DNA of 64,000 nt, taken from the NCBI RefSeq assembly GCF_001620365.2, contig NZ_LQMT02000010.1, forward strand, positions 390,555-454,554, written 5' to 3'. Positions within the stretch are counted from its first letter, which is position 1; the number at the start of each line of letters is the position of its first letter. The notes under the pieces were generated by a model. That model worked only from the letters and a program-made list of their open reading frames with translations, made no database searches and was not told where the DNA came from. This DNA is from Amycolatopsis keratiniphila subsp. keratiniphila. GTDB taxonomy: Bacteria; Actinomycetota; Actinomycetes; Mycobacteriales; Pseudonocardiaceae. A program made the translations under genes and the position numbers. Below are positions 1 through 7,849 of this stretch, piece by piece.

Positions 1-36
1 CTACCCTGAAGGTAGTGAAGGAGGCCTTCACGGACT
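1..36. repeat. Partial intergenic hairpin element at the left edge
   Basis: The window opens inside a copy of the hairpin family found throughout it. The visible part ends in GAAGGAGGCCTTCACGGA, which matches the right arm of the copy near 35060-35112. The outer left arm lies outside the window, so its symmetry cannot be judged. Confidence 0.6.
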
Positions 37-80
37 TTGGCGAAACCTCGGGAGTCACAGCGGTCACTGCTGTCACGGAA

Positions 81-135
81 GCGCGTGAAGGTCCCCTTCC
101 CTCGGCTGAGCCGAGGGAAGGGGACCTTCACGCGC
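81..135. repeat. Perfect 26-bp-arm hairpin downstream of ung
   Basis: The arms at 81-106 and 110-135 are perfect reverse complements around a TGA loop. They carry the core GTGAAGGTCCCCTTCC and its complement. The element starts nine bases beyond the ung stop codon, so it could end that transcript, but there is no T tract. It differs from the copy at 21769-21823 by a paired base change (GGTCCCC with GGGGACC against GGCCCCC with GGGGGCC). Confidence 0.9.
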
Positions 136-144
136 AAAGAGGTC

Positions 145-822
145 TTAGGGGAGCTTCCACTCCACGGGGCCGGCACCCTGATCGGCCAGCAGCTGGTTCG
201 CCCGGCTGAACGGCCGCGACCCGAAGAAGCCGGCATGCGCCGAAAGCGGGCTCGGGTGCGCCGACTCGATGCACGGCACCTTCCCCAGCATCGGCTTCAG
301 GTTCCGCGCGTTGCGGCCCCACAGGATCGCCACCATCGGCTCGTCCCGCGCCGCGAGGGCCTTGATGGCCTGCTCGGTGACCGCTTCCCAGCCCTTGCCC
401 TGATGCGAGTTCGACTTGCCCGGCTGCACGGTCAGCGACCTGTTGAGCAGCAGGACCCCCTGGTCGGCCCACGGCGTCAGATCGCCGTTCGACGGCAGCG
501 GGTGGCCGAGGTCTTCGCAGTACTCCTTGTAGATGTTGATCAGGCTCTTCGGGATCGGCCGGACGTCCGGCGCCACCGAGAAGCTCAGCCCGACCGCGTG
601 CCCGGGCGTCGGGTACGGGTCCTGCCCGACGATCAGCACCCGCACGTCGTGGAACGGCTGCTGGAACGCCCGCAGCACGTGTTCACCCGCCGGGAGGTAG
701 GTCCGGCCCGCGGCGATCTCCGCGCGGAGGAATTCCCCCATCGCGGCGACCTGCGGCGCCACCGGTTCGAGGGCCTGCGCCCAGCCTGCTTCGACGATGT
801 CCTGCAGCGGTCGTGCGGTCAC
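145..822 (-). CDS. ung: Uracil-DNA glycosylase, family 1
   Basis: Base-excision repair enzyme that removes uracil from DNA after cytosine deamination or dUTP incorporation. The 225 residues match the usual length. The water-activating motif GQDPY is at residues 66-70, LLLNRSLTV is at 124-132, and the DNA-intercalating loop HPSPLSAH is at 189-196 with the catalytic His, so all family-1 signatures are intact. It is the last gene of a leftward run behind the carbonic-anhydrase-like gene, 20 bp away, and is followed by a strong hairpin. In M. tuberculosis ung is likewise close to thiL (Rv2976c, Rv2977c), which supports orthology. Confidence 0.97.
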   Translation of the reverse strand: MTARPLQDIVEAGWAQALEPVAPQVAAMGEFLRAEIAAGRTYLPAGEHVLRAFQQPFHDVRVLIVGQDPYPTPGHAVGLSFSVAPDVRPIPKSLINIYKEYCEDLGHPLPSNGDLTPWADQGVLLLNRSLTVQPGKSNSHQGKGWEAVTEQAIKALAARDEPMVAILWGRNARNLKPMLGKVPCIESAHPSPLSAHAGFFGSRPFSRANQLLADQGAGPVEWKLP

Positions 823-842
823 GGCGTGCGAGCTTACTCACG

Positions 843-1364
843 TCACGCAAGCCGCCGGAGTTCGGCCCGGAACCGCCCCGCGCGCTCGACATACCCGTCG
901 ACGACCAGCTTGATCTTGTCCGGCCCGAACGACGTGTTCGGCCGCGTCTTCGCGGGCACGCCGAGCGCGATGTGCCCACTGTCCACATAGGACCCGTAGG
1001 AGAGAACCGCGCCCGCGCCGACCATCCCGCCGTCTTCGACGACGGTTCCGTTCAGCACCACCGAACCCGAAGCGATCAGACAGCCTTCGCCGATCCGCGC
1101 TCCCTCGATGTGCACGGAATGCCCGACGGCGGAGGACTTCCCGATGATCGTCGGCTCCTTGCGGGTGCAGTGCAGCACGCAGCCGTCCTGGACGTTGGAC
1201 CGCTCGCCGATCTCGATGTAACCGTGGTCGCCCCTCAAGACCGTCTGCGGCCACACCGACGCGAAAGCCGCGATCCGGACGTCGCCGATCACCGTCGCGT
1301 CAGGGTGGACGTAGGCGTCCGGGTGGATCGAGGGTTCGAGGTCACCCAGTGCGTAGATCGGCAT
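843..1364 (-). CDS. Gamma-carbonic-anhydrase-like hexapeptide-repeat protein
   Basis: A 173-residue left-handed beta-helix protein of the gamma carbonic anhydrase/PaaY/CaiE type, seen from repeating [IV]G-x(4) turns. LRGD (43-46) and the QDG turn leading to VLH are conserved. By eye, two of the three family zinc ligands are present (His65 and His82). In the usual GHxxxxHG motif the third ligand aligns with Glu87 (GHSVHIEG), and an extra His sits at 85. Family membership is secure; hydratase activity is not, since many members are not carbonic anhydrases. It lies 8 bp downstream of a GNAT gene on the same strand and 20 bp upstream of ung, probably one transcript. Confidence 0.85.
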   Translation of the reverse strand: MPIYALGDLEPSIHPDAYVHPDATVIGDVRIAAFASVWPQTVLRGDHGYIEIGERSNVQDGCVLHCTRKEPTIIGKSSAVGHSVHIEGARIGEGCLIASGSVVLNGTVVEDGGMVGAGAVLSYGSYVDSGHIALGVPAKTRPNTSFGPDKIKLVVDGYVERAGRFRAELRRLA

Positions 1365-1372
1365 ACGTCCTC

Positions 1373-1843
1373 CTAGACCAGCGACTTGCCGTAGCAGATG
1401 CTTCCCTGCTCGTCCTTGTAGTACCCGAAGCCCGGGATCTCCCGGTAACCCGACGACTCGTACAGCGCGATGGCCTCCGGCTGCTTGTCCCCGGTCTCCA
1501 GCACCATGCGCAGCCGTCCGGCCTCGGCGGCCGTCCGTTCCAGGTCGGCGAGCAGCGCCCGCGCGAGGCCGCGGCCGCGCGCCGAGGCCATCACGAACAT
1601 CCGCTTGATCTCGGCGTCGCCGGGCAACAGCGGATCCGGCCCGTCGTGCGCCCGCCAGGCACCACAGGCGACCGGGACGTCGTCGAGGTAGGCGGCCAGG
1701 AACAGTCCCTTCGGCGGGGCGAACTGCGCCGCGTCCATGGGCGTCTCGTCTTCGCTGCCGTACCGGGCGGCCAGCTCGAGCTGGGCTTCGGCCAGCAGTT
1801 TCACCGCGTCGGGGTGGTCGTAGGCCAGCACACGAAGGTCCAT
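1373..1843 (-). CDS. GNAT family N-acetyltransferase
   Basis: A 156-residue single-domain GNAT. The acetyl-CoA-binding signature is the RMFVMASARGRGLARALL segment (R/Q-x-x-G-x-G/A type), followed by the ALYESSGYREI motif typical of the family C-terminus. The acceptor substrate cannot be read from sequence. The frame is open far upstream, but homology begins at MDLRVLAYD, so the ATG at 1843 is chosen. It is divergent from the GNAT at 1901, with 57 bp between the starts, and leads the leftward group ending in ung. Confidence 0.88.
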   Translation of the reverse strand: MDLRVLAYDHPDAVKLLAEAQLELAARYGSEDETPMDAAQFAPPKGLFLAAYLDDVPVACGAWRAHDGPDPLLPGDAEIKRMFVMASARGRGLARALLADLERTAAEAGRLRMVLETGDKQPEAIALYESSGYREIPGFGYYKDEQGSICYGKSLV

Positions 1844-1900
1844 GAGCGCGAGATTAGCGATCGGCCCTCCCGCGGGGGAAGCGAGCGCTAGGTTCTGCCC

Positions 1901-2647
1901 ATGTCGATCGAAGCAGGCCTCGCCGAGGCGCAACTCCGCCAGGCCCGCAATTCCGCCGCCTTCTGGGCCGCCACCGGCCGCTCCCGCGGTCACGAAGTGA
2001 TCCGCCGCAACGGTTTTCTCGCCGTCGCCGGTGACGAGCGCGCGGGATTGCGTGTCCTGATCCAGGAACCCGGCCTCTCCGACGGCGAGGTGGCGGAGAT
2101 CACGGAGCTGGCCAGGCGGGCGAAGGGTCCGGTGGACGCCGAGGATCCCTTCAGTGTCACCGATCTGAGCCACCTCGGGGATATGCGCAGCTGGCGGATG
2201 CCCGTCATGCTGCGGCCGCCCTCCCCGGTCGCCGAACCCTCGATGGAGGTGGTCCGGGTCCACGGCGAGGAAGACCTGCGGGCGGCCGAACGCGCGGTCA
2301 TCGCGGGCTTCGAGCTCGACCGGTTCGAGCCCTACCGCGCGGGAGAGATGTTCCCCCTGGCCCTGCTCGGCGAGCCGGGTGTCGAGGTGTTCGTCGCGCG
2401 GCTCGACGGCGAGGTCGCCGGCGCGTGCGTCACCGTCGTCGAGAACGGCTTCGGCAGCCATTACTGGGTCGGCACGCCGCCGGCTTTCCGTTCTCGCGGC
2501 GTCGGGCGAGCCGTGATGCTCGGTTCCCTCGCCCCCTTGGCGGAAAACCCGGTCACCCTCACCGCTTCCCGGCTGGGCAGGCCGCTGTACGAATCCCTCG
2601 GGTTCACCGTCGCCGGCGAGTCGACCTGGTGGGCGTCCCGCTCCTAA
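1901..2647 (+). CDS. GNAT family N-acetyltransferase, two-part
   Basis: A 248-residue protein. The second half is a GNAT fold: the acetyl-CoA loop is PPAFRSRGVGRAVML, and the end is RLGRPLYESLGFTVAGE, a typical GNAT C-terminus. The first roughly 115 residues look like a degenerate GNAT-like half, as in other actinobacterial proteins of this length; that is inference. Substrate unknown. The gene is convergent with thiL and overlaps its stop by 4 bp, so there is no room for a terminator between them. Confidence 0.85.
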   Translation: MSIEAGLAEAQLRQARNSAAFWAATGRSRGHEVIRRNGFLAVAGDERAGLRVLIQEPGLSDGEVAEITELARRAKGPVDAEDPFSVTDLSHLGDMRSWRMPVMLRPPSPVAEPSMEVVRVHGEEDLRAAERAVIAGFELDRFEPYRAGEMFPLALLGEPGVEVFVARLDGEVAGACVTVVENGFGSHYWVGTPPAFRSRGVGRAVMLGSLAPLAENPVTLTASRLGRPLYESLGFTVAGESTWWASRS

Positions 2648-3600
2648 CGCCAGTGCTGCCAGCCACTGTCGTGGCCGTACCGCTTCCCGTCCACCGTGAC
2701 CCCCGAATCCGGCATGGTGACGACGCCGATCTCGGTCCAGCCCTCGGGCAGTTCGGCGAACGACGGGAAGGTGGCCGCGAACGCGTGGTCCTCGCCGCCG
2801 GTGAGCACCCATTTCAGCGGGTCGGCGCCGAGTGCGGTGCCGACTTCGGTGAGCCTGCTCGACACGTCGAGATCCGCCGTCCGCACGTCGATCCCGACGC
2901 CCGACGCCTCGGCGATGTGGCCGAGGTCGGAAAGGAGCCCGTCGGACACGTCGATCATCGAGGTCGCGCCGCCGTCGGCCGCACGGATACCCGCTTCGTA
3001 GTCCGGTTCGGGGCAGCGCTGCGCGTTGACCACACTGACCGGTGACCGGAAACCCCGGCCGAGCACGGCGAGACCGGCGGCCGCCCAGCCGAGCCGCCCG
3101 CAGACCGCGACGACGTCGCCGGGACGCGCGCCGGACCGCGTCACCGGCTCCCGGCCGCCGAGGTCACCCAGCGCGGTGACACTGATCACGATCTGGTCGG
3201 CGCGCACCATGTCGCCGCCCACGATCCCGACGCCCGCGCGATCTGCCTCAAGCCACATGCCCCGGGTGAGTTCGGTGACGAGGGCCGTCGGAGTGTCCGA
3301 GGGACAGGCGAATCCCATGAGGACGGACGTCGGGCGGGCGCCCATCGCGGCGATGTCGGTGAGGTTCACCGCGACCGCCTTGCGGCCCACCTGCTCGGCA
3401 CTGGACCAGTCGAGGCGGAAGTGGACGCCCTGCACGAGGACGTCGGTGGACGCCACCGTCCGGCCGTCCGGGGTGGCCACGACGGCCGCGTCGTCCCCCG
3501 GTCCGAGCAGCGTCGACTCCGGCTGTTTCCGGTCCGCCGTCACCGCTTCGATCAACCGGAATTCACCGGTCCCGGCGACCGTGCCGTCGTTCGGTGACAC
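2644..3600 (-). CDS. thiL: Thiamine-monophosphate kinase
   Basis: ThiL phosphorylates thiamine monophosphate to the active cofactor thiamine diphosphate with ATP. The 318 residues fit the family. Recognisable motifs are LGPGDDAAVV in the N-terminal Mg/ATP loop, GDMVRAD, MIDVSDGLLSDLGHI and TGGEDHAF near the C-terminus. The GTG at 3600 is preceded by GGAGGTG at normal spacing. The position next to ung matches M. tuberculosis Rv2977c. The 3' end overlaps the convergent GNAT by 4 bp. Confidence 0.95.
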   Translation of the reverse strand: MSPNDGTVAGTGEFRLIEAVTADRKQPESTLLGPGDDAAVVATPDGRTVASTDVLVQGVHFRLDWSSAEQVGRKAVAVNLTDIAAMGARPTSVLMGFACPSDTPTALVTELTRGMWLEADRAGVGIVGGDMVRADQIVISVTALGDLGGREPVTRSGARPGDVVAVCGRLGWAAAGLAVLGRGFRSPVSVVNAQRCPEPDYEAGIRAADGGATSMIDVSDGLLSDLGHIAEASGVGIDVRTADLDVSSRLTEVGTALGADPLKWVLTGGEDHAFAATFPSFAELPEGWTEIGVVTMPDSGVTVDGKRYGHDSGWQHWR

Positions 3601-3733
3601 CCGTCACCTCCACTTTCCCTTGTCCGGACAAATATCGATCACCGATAGTCGGAAGCCCTAGGTTTTTCCCGGGGCTGGCGATACGTTGCTACAACGTTCC
3701 TACCTTGAGCCGACTTTTACGAAGGGGCGCGCC

Positions 3734-3967
3734 GTGGTCCACGCATACATCCTCATCCAGACCGAGGTCGGCAAGGCCGCCGCGGTCGCCGCGGAGATCT
3801 CCACCATCTCCGGTGTCACCAGTTCGGAGGATGTCACCGGCCCGTACGACGTGATCGTCAAGGCCGCCGCCGACACCGTCGACCAGCTCGGCCAGCTCGT
3901 GGTCGCCAAGGTGCAGAACGTGGAGGGCATCACGCGTACGCTGACCTGCCCGGTGGTGCATCTGTAA
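3734..3967 (+). CDS. Stand-alone Lrp/AsnC ligand-binding (RAM) domain protein
   Basis: Only 77 residues from the GTG at 3734 (GAAGGGG upstream). The sequence HAYILIQTEVGKA... GVTSSEDVTGPYDVIVKAAAD... EGITRTLTCPVV is the effector-binding RAM domain of Lrp/AsnC regulators without the DNA-binding half. Such proteins bind amino acids or partner with full-length Lrp proteins; the ligand here is unknown. It is followed after 19 bp by the DUF3515 gene, probably co-transcribed, and is divergent from thiL. A start further upstream is possible but would add unconserved sequence. Confidence 0.9.
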   Translation: MVHAYILIQTEVGKAAAVAAEISTISGVTSSEDVTGPYDVIVKAAADTVDQLGQLVVAKVQNVEGITRTLTCPVVHL

Positions 3968-3986
3968 GAGGTGGTGTAGTGGTCCG

Positions 3987-4529
3987 GTGGCTGACACGGA
4001 CACCGGCGCTCCGCCGAAACCTCTGCTGATCGCGGCCGCCTGCCTGGCGATCCTGCTCGTCGCGGGCGTGGCCGTCTTCGGGCTGACCCGCGGCGCGGAA
4101 TCCGACGCCCCGGCCGCGGACGGCCCGCTCCCGCTCGTCCCGGTCCCGGCGCCGCAGTCGGGGTCCCCCGAATGCGCGAAACTCATCGGCGCGCTCCCCC
4201 ACGAGCTCACGTCGTCCGGCACCACGCTGGTCCGGCGGACGCTGGCCGATCCGGCCCCCGAGGCGACGATCGGCTGGGGCACCGGCGATCCGGTGGTCCT
4301 GCGGTGCGGTCTCGGCAAGCCGCCGGAGCTGACCCGGACCTCGCAGCTGCGGACGATCAACACCGTCCAGTGGCTGCAGGTCGAAGGCGAGGGCACCGCG
4401 ACGTGGTTCGTGGTGGACCGTCCCGTCTACACCGCGCTCACCGTGCCGGACACCGCGGGGACGGGGCCGCTCCAGACGGTTTCGGACGTCATCGCCGCCA
4501 ACCTCCCCGCGGTGCCGCTGCGGTTCTGA
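3987..4529 (+). CDS. DUF3515 family membrane-anchored protein
   Basis: A 180-residue protein with one N-terminal membrane segment (about residues 13-33), then an extracytoplasmic domain containing two conserved Cys (ECAKL and LRCGL) that may form a disulfide. The pattern WGTGDPVVLRCG... VQWLQVEGEG... WFVVDRPVY is characteristic of DUF3515, an actinobacterial family of unknown function usually beside ddl (M. tuberculosis Rv2980 beside Rv2981c). Here no ddl follows. The GTG at 3987 is used; an in-frame stop lies just upstream. Convergent with the frameshifted oxidoreductase 4 bp away. Confidence 0.88.
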   Translation: MADTDTGAPPKPLLIAAACLAILLVAGVAVFGLTRGAESDAPAADGPLPLVPVPAPQSGSPECAKLIGALPHELTSSGTTLVRRTLADPAPEATIGWGTGDPVVLRCGLGKPPELTRTSQLRTINTVQWLQVEGEGTATWFVVDRPVYTALTVPDTAGTGPLQTVSDVIAANLPAVPLRF

Positions 4530-4533
4530 GCAC

Positions 4534-5501
4534 TCAGGGCAGGAGCAGGCTCTTCCCGGTGTACCGCCGCGCCTCGATGTCCGAGTGCGCGGCGGACGCC
4601 TCCGCCAGCGGATACGTCCGGCCGATGACCGGGGTCACCGTCCCTCTGCCGCCCGTCGCAGGATCTCCCGCACCCGGCGCGGGTTGTCGGGCCAGAACCC
4701 GACCAGCTGCGCCATGTCCACAACGGACAGCCGGGCGCGGTCGGCGTCACCGATCACCGTCTCCGCTCCGCTGGACATGCCGTAGCCGGAGAACCGGCCG
4801 CCGTTCGCCAGCAAGGCGAGCGATGCGGCGCCGAGTTCACCTCCGACGCCGTCGAAGACCACGTCCAGGCGATGGCCGCCGGTGAGAGCGAGCACGTCGC
4901 CCGTCCAGTCCGCCGCCGAGTAGTCCACCGGCTCGGCGCCCAGTTTCCGCGCGATCGCCGCCTTTTCCTCACCGCGGACCGCCGCGAAGACCGTCGCGCC
5001 CGCCGCGCGGGCGAGCTGCACCAGCACGCTGCCGAGCCCGCCCACGCCCGGCATCACCAGGATTCGCTCGCCGGCGGCGACCGGGGTCTTCTCCAGCAGC
5101 GCCAGCGCGGTACTGCCGTCGTCGAACAGGGCCACCGCGTGCCGGGGATCCAGCCGCTCCGGGATCGGGAAGGTGTCGTCCGGCAGTGCGACGACCGTGT
5201 CCGCGTATCCCCCGCCATAGCCGCCCGGAGCGTGGGTGAGGACCACCTCGCCCAGCCAGGCCTCGTCGACACCGGCGCCCACCGCGTCGACGGTGCCCGC
5301 CACCGATCCGCCCGGCACGTACGGCGGCTCGACGGCGAACACGTCGGGGCCGTCGCCCCGCCGGATGAGGGCGTCGAGCCAGCCGACCCCGGCCGCCGTC
5401 ACCGCGACGCGGAGCTCCCCCGGCCCGGGTTCGGGAGTGGACACTTCGACCTGTTCGAGGACGCTGGGATCGCCGAACCGGGACACTCTGATCTCACGCA
5501 T
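4534..5501 (-). pseudogene. Zinc-type quinone oxidoreductase/alcohol dehydrogenase, frameshifted near the 3' end
   Basis: The open frame from 5501 gives 288 residues of a medium-chain quinone oxidoreductase: the N-terminal GroES-like fold, then the NADPH-binding VMPGVGGLGSVLVQLARAAGA and a DVVFDGVGG motif. It stops at 4635 after RRAAEGR, where the family continues. Read one frame over, the next bases give VTPVIGRTYPLAEASAAH... ARRYTGKSLLLP and a stop at 4534, exactly the expected C-terminus. Restoring one G in the GGACGGTGACC tract would give a 322-residue protein of normal length. It is either a real one-base deletion or a sequencing error; the truncated protein would lack the last helix and strand. 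Confidence 0.85.
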
Positions 5502-5534
5502 GACCGCAAGCTATGACCTCCAGCTTGGTCGAGG

Positions 5535-6893
5535 TCAACCGAGCACGGCGATCAGCGGTTTGAGCGCGGAATGGAGCGCCTCGCGCGAGCAGCCCGCGTA
5601 ACCGATGAGGTTCCCGAACACCGTCGGTGTCCCGGCGAAGTGCCGGGCCAGCCCGTCGAGCCGGATCCCGGCGCGTTCCGCAGCCGCCATCCGCGCCGCC
5701 TCTTCTTCCGCGGATCCACAAGGGACGACCAGATGCGCGCCCGCGTCGTCGCCGAGCACCGGGATCCCCGCCGACGTCAGCGCGGCCGAGACCAGGGACC
5801 GGCGCTCCGACAGTTCCCGCCGGAGCTTCCGCAGATGCCTGCCGAGATCGCCGTGCCGCGCCAGTTCGGCGAGCACCCGCTGCCCCGCGGGCGACGGCCG
5901 CGTGCCGGTCGCCTCGCGGTACTCCAGCACCGCGGCCGCGACCGGGGCCGGCGCGACCATCCAGCCCGCGCCCAGCGCCGGGGTGAGGATCTTGCTGGTG
6001 GTCCCGAGATGCGCGACGACGTCGGGCGCGAGCGCGGCCAGCAGCGGCAGCGGCGCGACGTCGAACCGCAGCTCGCCGTCGTAGTCGTCCTCGATCACCA
6101 GCATGCCCTGGGCACGGGCGAGTTCGACCAGGTCGACGCGGCGCGACGCGCTCATCCGGCTGCCGAGCGGATACTGATGCGCCGGCGAACAGTACACCGC
6201 GCGTACGTCGGCGGGGACGGCGTCCGGGCGCAGGCCCTCTTCGTCGACCGGGACGGGCACTACCTCCATCCCCGCCCGGCGGAACGCCTGCACAGCCCGC
6301 TGATACCCCGGCTCTTCGATCGCGACACGGTCGCCGCGCGAGAGCATCGCGCCCGCGAGTTCGATCACCGCGGCCGTCGTGCCGCCGGTCGCGAGTACCG
6401 TTCCGGCCGCGAGACCGCGGTGCCGCAGCAGGTGTTCGGACACGGCGTCCCGGTACGCGAGCAGCCCGGCCCGGTCCTCGCGGTAGGTCGGGCGCGGATC
6501 GGCGGCGGCCCGCCACGCGCGGCGCCAAGCAGCCTTCTCGACGCCGTCGGCCCATGGGACACCCGGGGTGAGGTCGACCAGCATGGGCGGCGCGGCGGGT
6601 GTGCCGGGAGCGGGGCCCTTCGACGGCCTGTCCGCGGGCGGCGTGGTGGTGACGTACGTGCCGGAGCCGTGGCGGCCCGCGATCCAGCCCTCCGCGTGGA
6701 GCTGCTCGTACGCGGCCGACGTCACCGTGCGGCTGACGCCGAGACGGCTCGCGAGCGCCCTGGTCGAGGGCAGCCTGTCCCCGCCGCGCAGATGCCCGTC
6801 GCCCGCGGCCGCGCGCAACGCGTCGGCCAGCTGGACCGCGAGCGGGACGGCCGAATCACGGTCGAGACTGACCGGCAGGGCGGTGTCGGACAT
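5535..6893 (-). CDS. MocR/GabR-type transcriptional regulator with aminotransferase-like domain
   Basis: N-terminal GntR-type winged helix (LRGGDRLPSTRALASRLGVSR) followed by a class-I aminotransferase fold. The PLP region includes EEPGYQR, the YCSPAHQYPLG loop, EDDYDGELR and the lysine segment LGTTSKILTPALGAGW, whose Lys would form the Schiff base. These proteins bind PLP and usually control a neighbouring gene of vitamin B6 or amine metabolism. The ATG at 6893 (452 residues) is chosen because AGGAG lies 6 bp before it; an ATG nine codons upstream has no such site. Divergent from a pyridoxamine-oxidase-fold gene, its likely target. Confidence 0.92.
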   Translation of the reverse strand: MSDTALPVSLDRDSAVPLAVQLADALRAAAGDGHLRGGDRLPSTRALASRLGVSRTVTSAAYEQLHAEGWIAGRHGSGTYVTTTPPADRPSKGPAPGTPAAPPMLVDLTPGVPWADGVEKAAWRRAWRAAADPRPTYREDRAGLLAYRDAVSEHLLRHRGLAAGTVLATGGTTAAVIELAGAMLSRGDRVAIEEPGYQRAVQAFRRAGMEVVPVPVDEEGLRPDAVPADVRAVYCSPAHQYPLGSRMSASRRVDLVELARAQGMLVIEDDYDGELRFDVAPLPLLAALAPDVVAHLGTTSKILTPALGAGWMVAPAPVAAAVLEYREATGTRPSPAGQRVLAELARHGDLGRHLRKLRRELSERRSLVSAALTSAGIPVLGDDAGAHLVVPCGSAEEEAARMAAAERAGIRLDGLARHFAGTPTVFGNLIGYAGCSREALHSALKPLIAVLG

Positions 6894-6904
6894 GGCGTAC
6901 TCCT

Positions 6905-6937
6905 GAAGTGGACTTCTCAAGTATAGGAGAATTGGAC
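6905..6937. promoter_or_regulatory. Candidate MocR operator: two direct repeats around a -10 box
   Basis: GAAGTGGAC (6905-6913) and GAATTGGAC (6929-6937) are direct repeats 24 bp apart between the divergent MocR and flavin oxidoreductase genes. Between them, at 6920-6925, the minus strand reads TATACT, a good -10 box for the MocR gene. Direct repeats overlapping the regulator's own promoter fit known MocR/GabR/PdxR operators. Binding is inferred only. Confidence 0.5.
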
Positions 6938-6974
6938 ATTATTACAGGCCACTCGCGTGGGTGAGACTGATCGC

Positions 6975-7628
6975 ATGTCCACCCCGCTCTCACCCACCGA
7001 CCGGACCACCCTCGGCCGCAAGAAGAACCGCGCGCTCACCGACCGCTCGGCGCTGTACGCGGTGCTCGACGAAGGCCTGATCTGCCACCTGGGCGTCGTG
7101 CGCGACGGCGTCCCGCTGGTCATCCCGACCGGCTACGGCCGCGACGGGAACACGCTCTACCTGCATGGATCCACCGGGGCGAGGAGTATGCGCGACTCCG
7201 ACGGCGTCGAGGTCTGTGTCACGGTGACCCTGCTCGACGGCATCGTGTACGCGCGCTCGGTCAACAACCACTCGATGAACTACCGCAGCGCGGTGATCCT
7301 GGGGAAGGCGGCCGCGGTCACCGATCGCGACCGGAAGATGCACGGCCTCCACGTGCTGACCGACCATCTCGCGCCCGGTTCGTGGGAACACGCGCGGGAT
7401 GTCAACGCGAAGGAGTTCGCGTCCGTTTCGGTGCTGGAGCTGGACCTCACCGAGGCGTCGGTGAAGATGCGCGGCGAAGGCCCGGATGATCCCGAGGACG
7501 AGGTCGCGGCCGATCTCTCGTGGGCGGGGGTGCTGCCGGTGCGGACCGTGTTCGGGGAGCCGGAGCCGTCGGTGGACCTGGTCGGTGAGTGGACGGTGCC
7601 GGATCACGTGAAGCGGCGGGTCGGGTAG
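6975..7628 (+). CDS. Pyridoxamine 5'-phosphate oxidase-fold flavin protein
   Basis: A 217-residue split-barrel FMN-binding protein. The N-terminus resembles the family core: RALTDRSALYAVLDEGLICHLGV, then PLVIPTGYGRDGNTLYLHGSTGARSM, followed by CVTVTLLDGIVYARS and NYRSAVILGKA. These are features of the PNPOx-like NimA/HugZ group rather than true PdxH, so the substrate is unknown. The ATG at 6975 is preferred over a GTG six codons earlier. The divergent MocR regulator, with operator-like repeats between, suggests PLP-linked control. Confidence 0.88.
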   Translation: MSTPLSPTDRTTLGRKKNRALTDRSALYAVLDEGLICHLGVVRDGVPLVIPTGYGRDGNTLYLHGSTGARSMRDSDGVEVCVTVTLLDGIVYARSVNNHSMNYRSAVILGKAAAVTDRDRKMHGLHVLTDHLAPGSWEHARDVNAKEFASVSVLELDLTEASVKMRGEGPDDPEDEVAADLSWAGVLPVRTVFGEPEPSVDLVGEWTVPDHVKRRVG

Positions 7629-7672
7629 TCGCGCGCCGCTCTTGGTCACTTCCCCGAGTACTTGAAGGCAAG

Positions 7673-7725
7673 GTGTGAAGGTCGAGTTTGCTCGGCTGAG
7701 CCGAGGGAAGGAGGCCTTCACGCGC
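7673..7725. repeat. Decayed copy of the intergenic hairpin
   Basis: The right arm (CTCGGCTGAGCCGAGGGAAG, then GAGGCCTTCACGCGC) is family-typical, while the left arm reads GTGAAGGTCGAGTTTGCTCGG and pairs imperfectly in the middle. It lies 45 bp after the flavin oxidoreductase stop. Confidence 0.7.
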
Positions 7726-7773
7726 ATCTCCTGTGACTGCTGGTGCAAGTGGGGCGAATATGGCGACTCGCCC

Positions 7774-7828
7774 GTCCGTGAAGGCCTCCTTGAGGGACCC
7801 TGGGTCCCTCAAGGAGGCCTTCACGGAC
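7774..7828. repeat. Perfect 27-bp-arm hairpin between convergent genes
   Basis: The arms at 7774-7800 and 7802-7828 are exact reverse complements with a one-base loop. The outer part (GTCCGTGAAGGCCTCCTT) is family-typical, while the inner part (GAGGGACCC) is different from other copies. Together with the decayed copy at 7673 it fills the gap between the oxidoreductase and the convergent histidine kinase. Confidence 0.92.
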
Positions 7829-7849
7829 GTACCCACGACCAGACCGGGG

